Assembly (NCBI GenBank): GCA_031418715.1
Contig: JANOJL010000002.1
Coordinates: forward strand, 62,001-126,000
Source: JANMDU01 sp031418715
GTDB taxonomy: Bacteria > Pseudomonadota > Gammaproteobacteria > Burkholderiales > Burkholderiaceae_C
Direction: 5' to 3'
DNA: 64,000 nucleotides
Positions 57,522 through 64,000 of this stretch are shown in pieces. Position 1 is the first letter of the stretch. Each line of letters opens with the position of its first letter. The translations under genes were made by a program, and so were the position numbers. Under the pieces are notes generated by a model. It did not search any database, was not told the DNA's origin, and worked only from the letters and a program-made list of their open reading frames with translations.

Positions 57522-57955
57522 GTTGATTGTCTCAATAAATGGGAAAAACCATTCAATTTCCAGCTAGTCATTTAGCTCGTCAGCATGCTCTTGCTCAACA
57601 CTCAAAATATCTTCTATCAAACGCTTTGGTGTTGAGCTTCAAGCACTTACAGGTCTCGTTAGATGGATGTTTCATTGGGTTCCGTGATGCACTGTGATTT
57701 AGTACGCTAAAAAGCGCATAGTGCAATTGTTCAGGAACTGTCTCGCTGCATCCATCAGACAAATCGCGTCTTACGTGTAGGACAATGGCTCGAATGCAGC
57801 GAATTGAGAGCAACACAGATGCAATTTAGTGTTGTGGAAAGCATAATGGCATATCACCTTCATCTGGCTTTTAGCTCACCTGTTTCGCGCAGCTTAAAGA
57901 GCATGAGCGAGTTGATCTCATTTTTTCGTTTGTACGCTTTGAAAGCACCCAACCC
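57522..57955. promoter_or_regulatory. 434-bp divergent control region, no gene seen
   Basis: This gap separates the BON genes (minus) from a response regulator (plus). It has no convincing gene. A near-palindrome GTCTTACGTGTAGGAC lies at 57768-57783, preceded on the opposite strand by TTTGTCTGAT. Related GTCTGAC motifs occur before the DUF1328 gene and the third BON gene, so a shared regulator is possible. Confidence 0.4.
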
Positions 57956-58360
57956 TTGAGCCCCCTGAAAGTATATTTGGTTGAAGACAGCGCAGTTATT
58001 CGTGCAAGCCTCATTGCCACAATTGAAGAATTAGTTTCTGCGCAGATCGTTGGCACAGCCGAGGACGAGCAACAAGCGATTGAATGGATGAGTAATCACC
58101 TGAATGATTTTGATTTGGCGATTGTGGATATTCAGCTGCACAGCGGAACGGGTTTAGGCGTGATCCGCGCGGCCAAAAAATTGACTCAGCGGCACAAGCT
58201 GGTGGTATTGACCAATTACGCAACGCCAGATATGAGAAGTAAGTGCCTTGGCCTAGGTGCTGATAGGGTGTTTGATAAATCTCACGAAATCGATGCTTTG
58301 CTTGCCTACTGCAATGCGTTAGTGGCAGGAGAGCAAACCGATGCGCTGCCGCTAAATTAG
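57956..58360 (+). CDS. stand-alone receiver-domain response regulator
   Basis: 134 residues consisting only of a CheY-like receiver: VYLVEDSAVIRASLIATIEEL, phospho-acceptor D58 in LAIVDIQLHSGTG, the switch Thr/Ser in VVLTNYATPDM and the Lys in DRVFDKSHEID. There is no output domain, so it must act through protein contacts. Translation starts at TTG (57956). It is encoded tail-to-tail with the NarL-type regulator (4 bp between stops) and may receive phosphate from the nearby HisKA_3 kinase. Confidence 0.88.
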   Translation: MSPLKVYLVEDSAVIRASLIATIEELVSAQIVGTAEDEQQAIEWMSNHLNDFDLAIVDIQLHSGTGLGVIRAAKKLTQRHKLVVLTNYATPDMRSKCLGLGADRVFDKSHEIDALLAYCNALVAGEQTDALPLN

Positions 58361-58364
58361 CTTC

Positions 58365-58997
58365 TCATTGCATCAAACCATTTTTAAGCGCGTAATAGGT
58401 CAGATCACTATTGGAGGCAAGGCTCATCTTCTCCATCACCCGGGTGCGGTAGGTGCTGACGGTTTTGACACTGAGCGACATGGATACTGCCAAGTCACCA
58501 ATGGTTTGGCCTTGTGCCAGACGCAGAAAAACCTGCAATTCTCGATCGGATAAATTTTCATGAAGCGCTTTTTCGCCCCCTCGCGTCAAGCTATCAGCCA
58601 TCAACTCCGCAACGCCTGGCGTGATGTATTTGCGCCCTCGCGCGACGGTACGAATCGCCATAACGATATCTTCAGGATCGCAGTCTTTGTTAAGGTAACC
58701 ACTCGCACCTTGGCGCAAGAGGGTGGTAGCGTAATGCGCTTCAGGAAAGCCGCTCAATATCAAGACCGGCAAATCTGGCGCACGCGCCTTGATGGCAATC
58801 AGTGCATCCACACCACTTTGATCCGGCATAGAAATATCCATCAGGATCACATCCACAGCACCCGCGCGAACGATATTCATCGCTTCTCGGCCATTGCCAG
58901 CCTCCGCCACGACCGAGATATCGATCTGATCACTCAAGAATTGGCGCAGACCCGCCCTCACCACAGCGTGGTCATCAACGATGGCAATACGAATCAT
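58365..58997 (-). CDS. NarL/FixJ-type response regulator
   Basis: 210 residues: receiver (IAIVDDHAVVRAGL, phosphorylated D54 in ILMDISMPDQSG, LSGFPE, YLNKD) and a LuxR-type HTH (LSDRELQVFLRLAQGQTIGDLAVSMSLSVKTVSTYRTRVMEKM). Start at 58997 (MIRIAIVDD) is preferred over one ten codons upstream. It is divergent from its likely partner kinase, with 51 bp between the starts, so both share one control region. Confidence 0.92.
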   Translation of the reverse strand: MIRIAIVDDHAVVRAGLRQFLSDQIDISVVAEAGNGREAMNIVRAGAVDVILMDISMPDQSGVDALIAIKARAPDLPVLILSGFPEAHYATTLLRQGASGYLNKDCDPEDIVMAIRTVARGRKYITPGVAELMADSLTRGGEKALHENLSDRELQVFLRLAQGQTIGDLAVSMSLSVKTVSTYRTRVMEKMSLASNSDLTYYALKNGLMQ

Positions 58998-59047
58998 GCA
59001 ACGCCTATTATTGAATTTAAAACTCATGATCCCACACTTTTTGAAAA

Positions 59048-60388
59048 ATGCAAGCTATGCGATTCTTAACTCTTCTCAAAGGAAATAAGCTGGCGGCACC
59101 GCTGGTTTGTTTGGCAGCTATCGGCATGCTGGCGATCAGTGAGCTTTCTTATTGGTATACATCTGAATACTCAAAAGAAACTGTTGCTATTTTGAGGGCA
59201 CAAACCATAGTGAACGCTTTACACGAGCGGATTCTCAACGCAGAAACGGGGCAGCGTGGTTTTTTACTCACCGGGCGTCCTGAGTATTTGCAGCCATATA
59301 CAGAAGCTATTGCACCTGTCACCCAAGACTTCTCGGAGCTAAGGCAGCGTTACGTGAATCGCCCCCAATCGCTGGCTTTACTCAACGAGCTAGAACTGTT
59401 GACATTTGACAAGCTCAATATCATGGCAAAAACCATAGATTTGTATCAAGCTGGCCAACCTCAAGCAGGTTTGGATATGCTTTTAGATGGGGGAAGTAAA
59501 AAGAGAATGCAGCGCATGCGCATCATCAATTCCTTGTTGCTTGAAAATGAAGCTCAAAATTTATTTGTATTTCAAGAAAATCTCAAAACAACGCTCATTT
59601 TGGGTCGCGTGAGCATCGCGGTATTCAGTCTTTTTTGTCTCTTCGCAATTGTAGAATTTCTCAAAAACAACCTGAATTTAAAAAATGAACAAATTGAGTT
59701 ACACCGCTTGCTTTCTTTGAAGCGCGACCTGCTCGAAGACGAGGTTCAAACGAGAACCGAGGAGCTGACGCGGCTTGCACGTTATCTACAAACCAATATC
59801 GAGGATGAAAGAAGCCGCCTTGCGCGTAATCTGCACGATGATCTTGGCGCTCTTCTCACATCCGCTAAGCTTGATGCTGCCCGTATCAAAGCGCGAATCA
59901 ATCTGATATCACCAGAAGTCGTTGATCTGCTCAAGCATTTGGTTGAAAATCTAGACAACAGCATTGCCTTAGGGCGAAAGATCATCGAAGACTTGCGACC
60001 TTCAGCGCTGAGCAATCTCGGTTTGGTGGCTACGCTAGAAATTCTGGCAAGAGAATTTTCGGCTGACTCTGAATTAAGAATTCACACCAATTTTGAAGAG
60101 GTGAATCTACCAGCCGATTCTCAGCTCATGGTATATCGCCTGATGCAAGAGGCTTGTACGAACATCATGAGGTATGCGAAAGCCTCCAACGTATGGCTCA
60201 ACTTAGGCATCGTCGAAGGTGTGATCATCGCTTCTGTGCGTGATGATGGCGTGGGTTTTGATTCCGATAAAAAGATCAGTGCATCTTATGGACTATTGGG
60301 TATGCGTTACCGCGTTGAGGCGGCTAATGGTTTGCTAAAGATAAGCTCCGCACCAGGACATGGTACGTTGATTGAGGCGCGGCTTTAA
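59048..60388 (+). CDS. CHASE3-type sensor histidine kinase (HisKA_3)
   Basis: 446 residues. Two membrane helices (about 16-32 and 183-204) enclose a CHASE3 periplasmic sensor (HERILNAETGQRGFLLTGRPEYLQPYTEA). A short coiled coil leads to the HisKA_3 dimerisation domain with phospho-His 263 in LARNLHDDLGALLTSAKLDAAR, and HATPase motifs NIMRYAKA (N box), DDGVGFD (G1) and GLLGMRYRVEAANG (G2). HisKA_3 kinases pair with NarL/FixJ regulators, as here. The signal is unknown; the neighbours suggest envelope or osmotic stress. Confidence 0.93.
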   Translation: MQAMRFLTLLKGNKLAAPLVCLAAIGMLAISELSYWYTSEYSKETVAILRAQTIVNALHERILNAETGQRGFLLTGRPEYLQPYTEAIAPVTQDFSELRQRYVNRPQSLALLNELELLTFDKLNIMAKTIDLYQAGQPQAGLDMLLDGGSKKRMQRMRIINSLLLENEAQNLFVFQENLKTTLILGRVSIAVFSLFCLFAIVEFLKNNLNLKNEQIELHRLLSLKRDLLEDEVQTRTEELTRLARYLQTNIEDERSRLARNLHDDLGALLTSAKLDAARIKARINLISPEVVDLLKHLVENLDNSIALGRKIIEDLRPSALSNLGLVATLEILAREFSADSELRIHTNFEEVNLPADSQLMVYRLMQEACTNIMRYAKASNVWLNLGIVEGVIIASVRDDGVGFDSDKKISASYGLLGMRYRVEAANGLLKISSAPGHGTLIEARL

Positions 60389-60538
60389 GCATTGATCATC
60401 GCTTGCCTTTTATCCTACAAATCAAGGCGCTATTGTCTGACAAGTAGCCGGCATTTGCTCCGATAGATTGAAAGCATTGAACGGGGCGATACTTGGTTTT
60501 CGTGAATTGATATCACGAGATTATCAAAAGGAATCGCT

Positions 60539-60703
60539 ATGCTGTATTACACCGTTGTTTTCTTCGTCATTGCAATCATCGCCGCTGCATTTGGTTTCGG
60601 CGGCATTGCTGCCAGTGCAGTAGGCATTGGTCAAATTATCTTTTTTGCATTTGCATTACTGACCGTCGTCAGTTTTGTGATTGGTTTGATCAAAAAGCGC
60701 TGA
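60539..60703 (+). CDS. DUF1328 small membrane protein
   Basis: 54 residues: LYYTVVFFVIAIIAAAFGFGGIAASAVGIGQIIFFAFALLTVVSFVIGLIKKR. Two membrane helices joined by a Gly/Ala-rich loop, as in the DUF1328/YtjA family. Role unknown; members are stress-induced in several bacteria. An AAAAGGAAT Shine-Dalgarno lies eight bases before the ATG. First gene of a run with YqjD/YqjE-like genes. Confidence 0.9.
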   Translation: MLYYTVVFFVIAIIAAAFGFGGIAASAVGIGQIIFFAFALLTVVSFVIGLIKKR

Positions 60704-60746
60704 CATCTTCGCGTCATTCTTACGTATTTACTTTTTAGGAAATTTT

Positions 60747-61016
60747 ATGAACTCAACTTCATTGCCAACAACAACTGCTGCCATACTGAATCAAGCCTCT
60801 ACAGCACTTGATCAAGCAAGCGATTTAACACATCGCGGCGTTGACGCGGTGCGCGAGGGTGCAAAGCAAGTGCGCGAGAAGGCGCACAGCCTCGGCGACC
60901 ATACGGTCAGCTATATCAAAGATGAGCCTGTCAAGTCTGTGTTGATCGCAGCTGCAGCGGGTGCAACTCTGATGGGGCTCTTGAGTTTGATCGCTCGCGG
61001 CGCAAGCCGTCATTGA
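60747..61016 (+). CDS. DUF883 family protein, ElaB/YqjD-like
   Basis: 89 residues: an amphipathic helical front (STALDQASDLTHRGVDAVREGAKQVREKAHSLGDHTVSYIKDEPVKSV) and a C-terminal hydrophobic anchor (LIAAAAGATLMGLLSLIARG) ending in RGASRH. ElaB/YqjD proteins are C-tail-anchored in the inner membrane and bind ribosomes in stationary phase. AGGAAATTTT precedes the ATG. It stands before a YqjE-like gene, the same order as yqjD-yqjE in E. coli. Confidence 0.88.
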   Translation: MNSTSLPTTTAAILNQASTALDQASDLTHRGVDAVREGAKQVREKAHSLGDHTVSYIKDEPVKSVLIAAAAGATLMGLLSLIARGASRH

Positions 61017-61046
61017 CCTCGCAATAACTTATACAGTACTGATGCC

Positions 61047-61427
61047 ATGAGTGTATTGCACCTCATTACACAAAAGCCTCACCTGCTCCTTGAGCACGCT
61101 GATGCATATACGGATTTGATAGGACAAGAGATTGCGAATGCTGCAAGAACTTGGCGATACCGTTTGTGGGTGGGGGCTATCACCATCATACTTCTGGGCA
61201 GTGCGGTTATATTGTCAGGTGTCAGTTTGATGCTTTGGGCATCTACGCCATCGCTCCTGATCCATACGCCTTGGTTGCTATGGGCAGCGCCCCTGACGCC
61301 ACTGTTATTCGCCTTGATTTTTGCATTTATGCTAAATCGTCATATACAAAATCGTATCTTCTCTGATTTGCAGTTGCAAATCAAAGAAGATCTTGCATTG
61401 CTTCGCGGCATCACTGCGGCCACATGA
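61047..61427 (+). CDS. YqjE-like / phage holin family membrane protein
   Basis: 126 residues with two membrane helices (about 40-65 and 75-95) and charged ends: LHLITQKPHLLLEHADAYTDLIGQEI at the N-terminus and FSDLQLQIKEDLALLRGI at the C-terminus. This is the DUF1469/YqjE-type pattern, sometimes labelled phage holin family; there is no phage context. It overlaps the next gene by ATGA. Confidence 0.78.
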   Translation: MSVLHLITQKPHLLLEHADAYTDLIGQEIANAARTWRYRLWVGAITIILLGSAVILSGVSLMLWASTPSLLIHTPWLLWAAPLTPLLFALIFAFMLNRHIQNRIFSDLQLQIKEDLALLRGITAAT

Positions 61428-61828
61428 TGCCAGCATCTCACAGCAGTAATGCGCCGCAAATGTCTGCAATCATGCGCATCACGCGGTCGCGCATTGCTTT
61501 GCGCTTGGCTCTGAGAGAAGGGCAGGCGAATGGCAACAGCACAAGCCCGCCAAGCATCGCATCTCTAGCAGGATGGGATCTATTGAAAAACAATGCCAGT
61601 GCCTATCTTCTGTTACAGGGATTGCAGAAAATTTGGGCCAATCATCCTTTGCGCATCGTAGGGCAAAACGCAATACAAGTTGCGGATCTTTTGGTCAAAC
61701 CTATTGCTGAGCACAGTCCTGTCAAGCTGGTAACTGGCGCATTTGTGGTGGGCGGTTTACTATTTTTAGCTCGCCCATGGCGACTCATGACCAAGAGCGC
61801 TTTGATCGCTGGAATTTTAGCCCGTTGA
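61424..61828 (+). CDS. small protein in the YqjK position, unknown function
   Basis: 134 residues. A basic front (IMRITRSRIALRLALREGQ) is followed by a central helix and a C-terminal hydrophobic stretch (LVTGAFVVGGLLFLARPWRLMTKSALIAGIL). Its position after YqjE, overlap by ATGA and length suggest it takes the place of E. coli yqjK, but no sequence motif proves this. Probably membrane-associated. It closes the DUF1328-YqjD-YqjE run. Confidence 0.65.
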   Translation: MMPASHSSNAPQMSAIMRITRSRIALRLALREGQANGNSTSPPSIASLAGWDLLKNNASAYLLLQGLQKIWANHPLRIVGQNAIQVADLLVKPIAEHSPVKLVTGAFVVGGLLFLARPWRLMTKSALIAGILAR

Positions 61829-61973
61829 TTGACTCTATTTTGCTGCATTGCGGCATGTTGTCTGACGCACATATACGACATTCGCTGATAGTTTAAAAAA
61901 TGCGACAGCTCTACATTTGTATATCCGTCACCGTTCGGTGATGGTATGAATCATTTCTTTTAAGGAACATCAC

Positions 61974-62288
61974 ATGAAAACTCAACACATACTTGCTGGC
62001 CTTCTGGTTGCATTCACATTGGCAGTTACCTCTGGCTGCGCGGTGACTCGTGGCCAAGAAACTGTGGGTGCTTACGTCGACGATACGGCAATCACGACAA
62101 TCATTAAATCTCGCTTCGCAGAAAACAAGCAGGTGGATGCCACCAGTATCCGCGTTGAAACCTTGAACGGCACAGTCATGCTATCTGGTTTTGCAAAAAA
62201 TTCTACTGAAAAGAGCACGGCTCAAAGCATCGCCTCAAATGTCAGCGGTGTCAAATCTGTCAGAAATGAAATTGCGGTTCGTCCGTAA
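61974..62288 (+). CDS. BON-domain lipoprotein
   Basis: 104 residues: lipobox LAVTSGC (Cys 22), then one BON domain, VDDTAITTIIKSRFAENKQVDATSIRVETLNGTVMLSGFAKNSTEKSTAQSIASNVSGVKSVRNEIAV. It is closely related to the BON protein at 57.2-57.5 kb (SGVKSVRNEI versus SGVKSVKNEI). It acts in the periplasm or outer membrane. A TAAGGAACATC Shine-Dalgarno is seen. A GTCTGAC motif lies about 110 bp upstream. Confidence 0.9.
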   Translation: MKTQHILAGLLVAFTLAVTSGCAVTRGQETVGAYVDDTAITTIIKSRFAENKQVDATSIRVETLNGTVMLSGFAKNSTEKSTAQSIASNVSGVKSVRNEIAVRP

Positions 62289-62349
62289 ACGCCAAGCAGA
62301 TGGCTCAGAAGGCAATCTGTTTTAACTCACTCAACTCAAAGGAATCAAC

Positions 62350-62616
62350 ATGAACTGGGAACAAATTCAAGGCAATTGGAAGCAAGTCACTGGCAAAGCC
62401 AAAGAGCAATGGGGCAAGCTAACTGACGACGACATGGATGTCATTGCTGGCAAACGCGACCAGCTCGCAGGCAAAATTCAGCATCGCTACGGCGTAGCCA
62501 AAGAAGAAGCTGAAAAACAAGTCAGCGCTTGGCTAGACAGAGCAACTGACACATGGCTTGTTGTTAGCGAGAAGCCTGTGTCAGCGCTGGAATCCAAGCT
62601 TGACCAAAAGAACTAA
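62350..62616 (+). CDS. CsbD family stress protein
   Basis: 88 residues, CsbD fold: NWEQIQGNWKQVTGKAKEQWGKLTDDDMDVIAGKRDQLAGKIQHRYGVAKEEAEKQVSAWLDRA. Abundant, sigma-dependent stress proteins of unknown mechanism (YjbJ in E. coli). The C-terminus is longer than usual by about 20 residues. Preceded by AAAGGAATCAAC, and closed by a strong terminator at 62685. Confidence 0.93.
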   Translation: MNWEQIQGNWKQVTGKAKEQWGKLTDDDMDVIAGKRDQLAGKIQHRYGVAKEEAEKQVSAWLDRATDTWLVVSEKPVSALESKLDQKN

Positions 62617-62684
62617 TATCTAGGCTCCGGCCTAAATATTGAAAACGGGCCAAACGATTCGGCGGTTTGGCTCGTGAACATGAG

Positions 62685-62710
62685 AAAGACCCATCACGGG
62701 TCTTTTTTAT
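62685..62710 (+). terminator. Rho-independent terminator after csbD
   Basis: Stem AAGACCC with GGGTCTT, loop ATCAC, followed by six T. A second hairpin without a T-tract (GCCAAACG / CGGTTTGGC) lies at 62649-62671. The terminator ends only about 12 bp before the next start codon. Confidence 0.9.
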
Positions 62711-62721
62711 TTTGGGATCTT

Positions 62722-63132
62722 ATGAAAACGATTATCCGCTTCTCCGAATTTGCCAAAACTACTTCACTATTTTGCGGAAAGCCGCGCACGTTTGTGTTTG
62801 CAGTCTGTATCGTTTTAATATGGATCACCACAGGCCCGCTCTTTGGTTTCAGTGATACTTGGCAACTTGTGATCAATACAGGCACCACGATCATCACTTT
62901 CTTGATGGTGTTTCTGATTCAAAACACACAAAACCGGGATACTGAGGCGATTCAAATCAAGCTGGACGAGCTGATCCGAGCCACGCAAGGTGCGCACAAT
63001 GCGCTGCTCGATTTGGAAGAGCTAGAAGACGAAGCATTGCACACTTTCCGACGGAAATACCAGCTGCTCGCAACCAAGGCCAGATCAAATCTGGCGCAAG
63101 GCACGGCAGATACAGGTACACCGGATTCTTGA
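62722..63132 (+). CDS. low-affinity iron permease family protein
   Basis: 136 residues matching the low-affinity iron permease (Fet4-like) family of bacteria: FSEFAKTTSLFCGKPRTFVFAVCIVLIWITTGPLFGFSDTWQLVINTGTTIITFLMVFLIQNTQNRDTEAIQIKLDELIRA. Two or three membrane helices and the conserved QNTQNRD motif are present. The biological role in bacteria is unproven. The start at 62722 (MKTIIRFSEF) has only a weak Shine-Dalgarno and lies right behind a terminator. Confidence 0.85.
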   Translation: MKTIIRFSEFAKTTSLFCGKPRTFVFAVCIVLIWITTGPLFGFSDTWQLVINTGTTIITFLMVFLIQNTQNRDTEAIQIKLDELIRATQGAHNALLDLEELEDEALHTFRRKYQLLATKARSNLAQGTADTGTPDS

Positions 63133-63203
63133 TTTCACCAATAAGCCCCGTTTTATGCGATACGTCACGCTACATATGCGGCGGCAACCAGCGTGCATAG
63201 CTT

Positions 63204-64000
63204 CTACTTGGGTCGTTGATTGACTAACTTCGGTTGCACGCTCTGCAAACGGCCCGACCGCAGCTCGGCTACCGCATGAGCCACAGCACGCGCAACATTG
63301 CATACCTCTTCTTGAACTGCCAGATCTTTGTCTAGCGCTTCATGGCTGTTGGCATAAGGCTCAAAATAGCCGATGTAGCGATCAAGCCGAGAGAGAGCCC
63401 CAGAATCAATAAATCCCATCCAATCAAGCCACTCCGACAGAGCTCGTCGCGAGCCTTCGATGCCCGCAACATCGCCATGCACAACCAAGCCATACGCACG
63501 ACCTGCCAAATGTTTAGGAAAGTCCCAGCCCGCCATCTCTAACTCTTTGGCTAAAGCCGCCTTTTTACCCATCGTGGATGTCGGATCAGGATTGCCGCCA
63601 TCTGCGCAGACCAGACGGTCAATCATCAGCTTCAACGGACTCGGGCTTTGATACCAGTAAACAGGCGAGACAATGATGACGGCATGCGCAGATGTCCACA
63701 TCTCGTATATCTTTGCCATCCAATCGTTGGTTTGATTGAGTGAATGGTGCGGATAGCAACTGCATGGCCAATGGCAAAGAGGCATCGCTGTGGAGACGCA
63801 TCCTTTGCAAGGATGAATGTTCAGACCGTATTCAGAAGTGATTAAGCTCAGATCGAGGATCTCTGTTTTTATGTCAGCCGCCTTGAGTATCCCGTCAGCA
63901 ATGCCAAGCATTCGATACGACTTTGACATTTCGCCTGGACATGTGCCATCGTTACGTGCAGAGCCGCAAATGAGTAATACCTTTGACGGGCTCGCAGGAT
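63204..64000 (-). CDS. NAD(P)H-dependent FMN reductase-like flavodoxin-fold protein, 5' end outside window
   Basis: At least 265 residues; the frame is open to the window edge and the N-terminal KVLLICGSARNDGTCPGEMSK, the phosphate-binding loop of the flavodoxin fold, is visible just inside it. Further: GCVSTAMPLCHWPCSCYPHHSLNQTNDWMAKIYEMW and HAVIIVSPVYWYQSPSPLKLMIDRLVC, which fits NADPH-dependent FMN reductase-type proteins. The cysteine-rich segment (four Cys in GCVSTAMPLCHWPCSCY) is conserved in this subgroup. Substrate unknown. Confidence 0.85.
   Translation of the reverse strand, partial: PASPSKVLLICGSARNDGTCPGEMSKSYRMLGIADGILKAADIKTEILDLSLITSEYGLNIHPCKGCVSTAMPLCHWPCSCYPHHSLNQTNDWMAKIYEMWTSAHAVIIVSPVYWYQSPSPLKLMIDRLVCADGGNPDPTSTMGKKAALAKELEMAGWDFPKHLAGRAYGLVVHGDVAGIEGSRRALSEWLDWMGFIDSGALSRLDRYIGYFEPYANSHEALDKDLAVQEEVCNVARAVAHAVAELRSGRLQSVQPKLVNQRPK

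Noticed and set aside
57595..57816. 73-codon minus-strand frame in the BON/regulator gap
   Set aside because: Composition is random-like, no ribosome site, and it overlaps a likely control region.
61047..61427. Prophage remnant suggested by a holin-like label
   Set aside because: The protein fits the YqjE stress family; no other phage gene is near.

Overview
This 64 kb window is a piece of a betaproteobacterial chromosome, most likely from the Comamonadaceae (Burkholderiales). The evidence is gene order (mltD-gloB next to a divergent yafS-type methyltransferase; rimP-nusA-infB-rbfA-truB-typA; an Mth938-type gene, alaA and hom in a row; rpfE-type gene next to recJ), the protein sequences, and a short dispersed repeat that recurs about 17 times. 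Most of the window is ordinary core genome. The family name is inference from recognition, not from a search.

Layout. 1-6.1 kb: 3' part of a propionyl-CoA synthetase gene, Hsp15-like S4 protein, RmlD-like reductase, alpha/beta hydrolase, GNAT, O-acetylhomoserine sulfhydrylase. 6.1-8.8 kb: CBS protein, two YbjQ-family proteins, M48 peptidase, YbaK-type deacylase. 8.8-14 kb: methyltransferase, gloB, mltD, dnaG. 14-17.2 kb: inverted-repeat cluster, histone-H1-like/SWIB protein, exporter, Lrp regulator, RraA. 17.2-20.3 kb: amino acid genes alaA and hom. 20.3-26.1 kb is the clearest accessory region: a PIN-toxin module inserted behind hom and flanked by a second, diverged copy of the hom 3' end; a DUF433/DUF5615 module with a nonsense mutation in the toxin gene; a lipoprotein; an IS200-like element; and an RTX-type secreted protein gene whose 5' part is missing at the IS edge. 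26.1-36 kb: a glycosyltransferase, then the rimP-nusA-infB-rbfA-truB operon and typA, with a one-base frameshift in infB. 36-43 kb: J-domain protein, exporter, 3-hydroxyisobutyryl-CoA hydrolase-like protein, PKHD hydroxylase, recJ and an RpfE-type protein. 43-44.1 kb: a second PIN module bounded by two direct copies of a MITE-like repeat. 44.2-51 kb: lipoprotein, exporter, DUF1993, lolC/lolD, MerR regulator, Stealth-family phosphotransferase, tRNA-Asn. 51-53.5 kb: a TonB-dependent receptor under a TPP riboswitch. 53.5-56.3 kb: GNAT and a tungstate-type ABC transporter. 56.5-62.7 kb: an envelope/osmotic-stress cluster (three BON proteins, two response regulators, a histidine kinase, DUF1328, YqjD/YqjE-like proteins, CsbD). 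The window ends with a low-affinity iron permease-like protein and a partial flavodoxin-fold oxidoreductase.

The most striking feature is the roughly 60-bp dispersed element. At least ten of its copies lie inside or across coding sequences without breaking them. Seven sense-oriented copies are read in the same frame, giving a peptide like PVIKSAQRAIK inside TruB, LolD, IF-2, an alpha/beta hydrolase, the tail of an Lrp regulator, and the signal peptides of TupA and the TonB receptor. This resembles the Rickettsia palindromic elements in behaviour and is the best candidate here for an under-described system.
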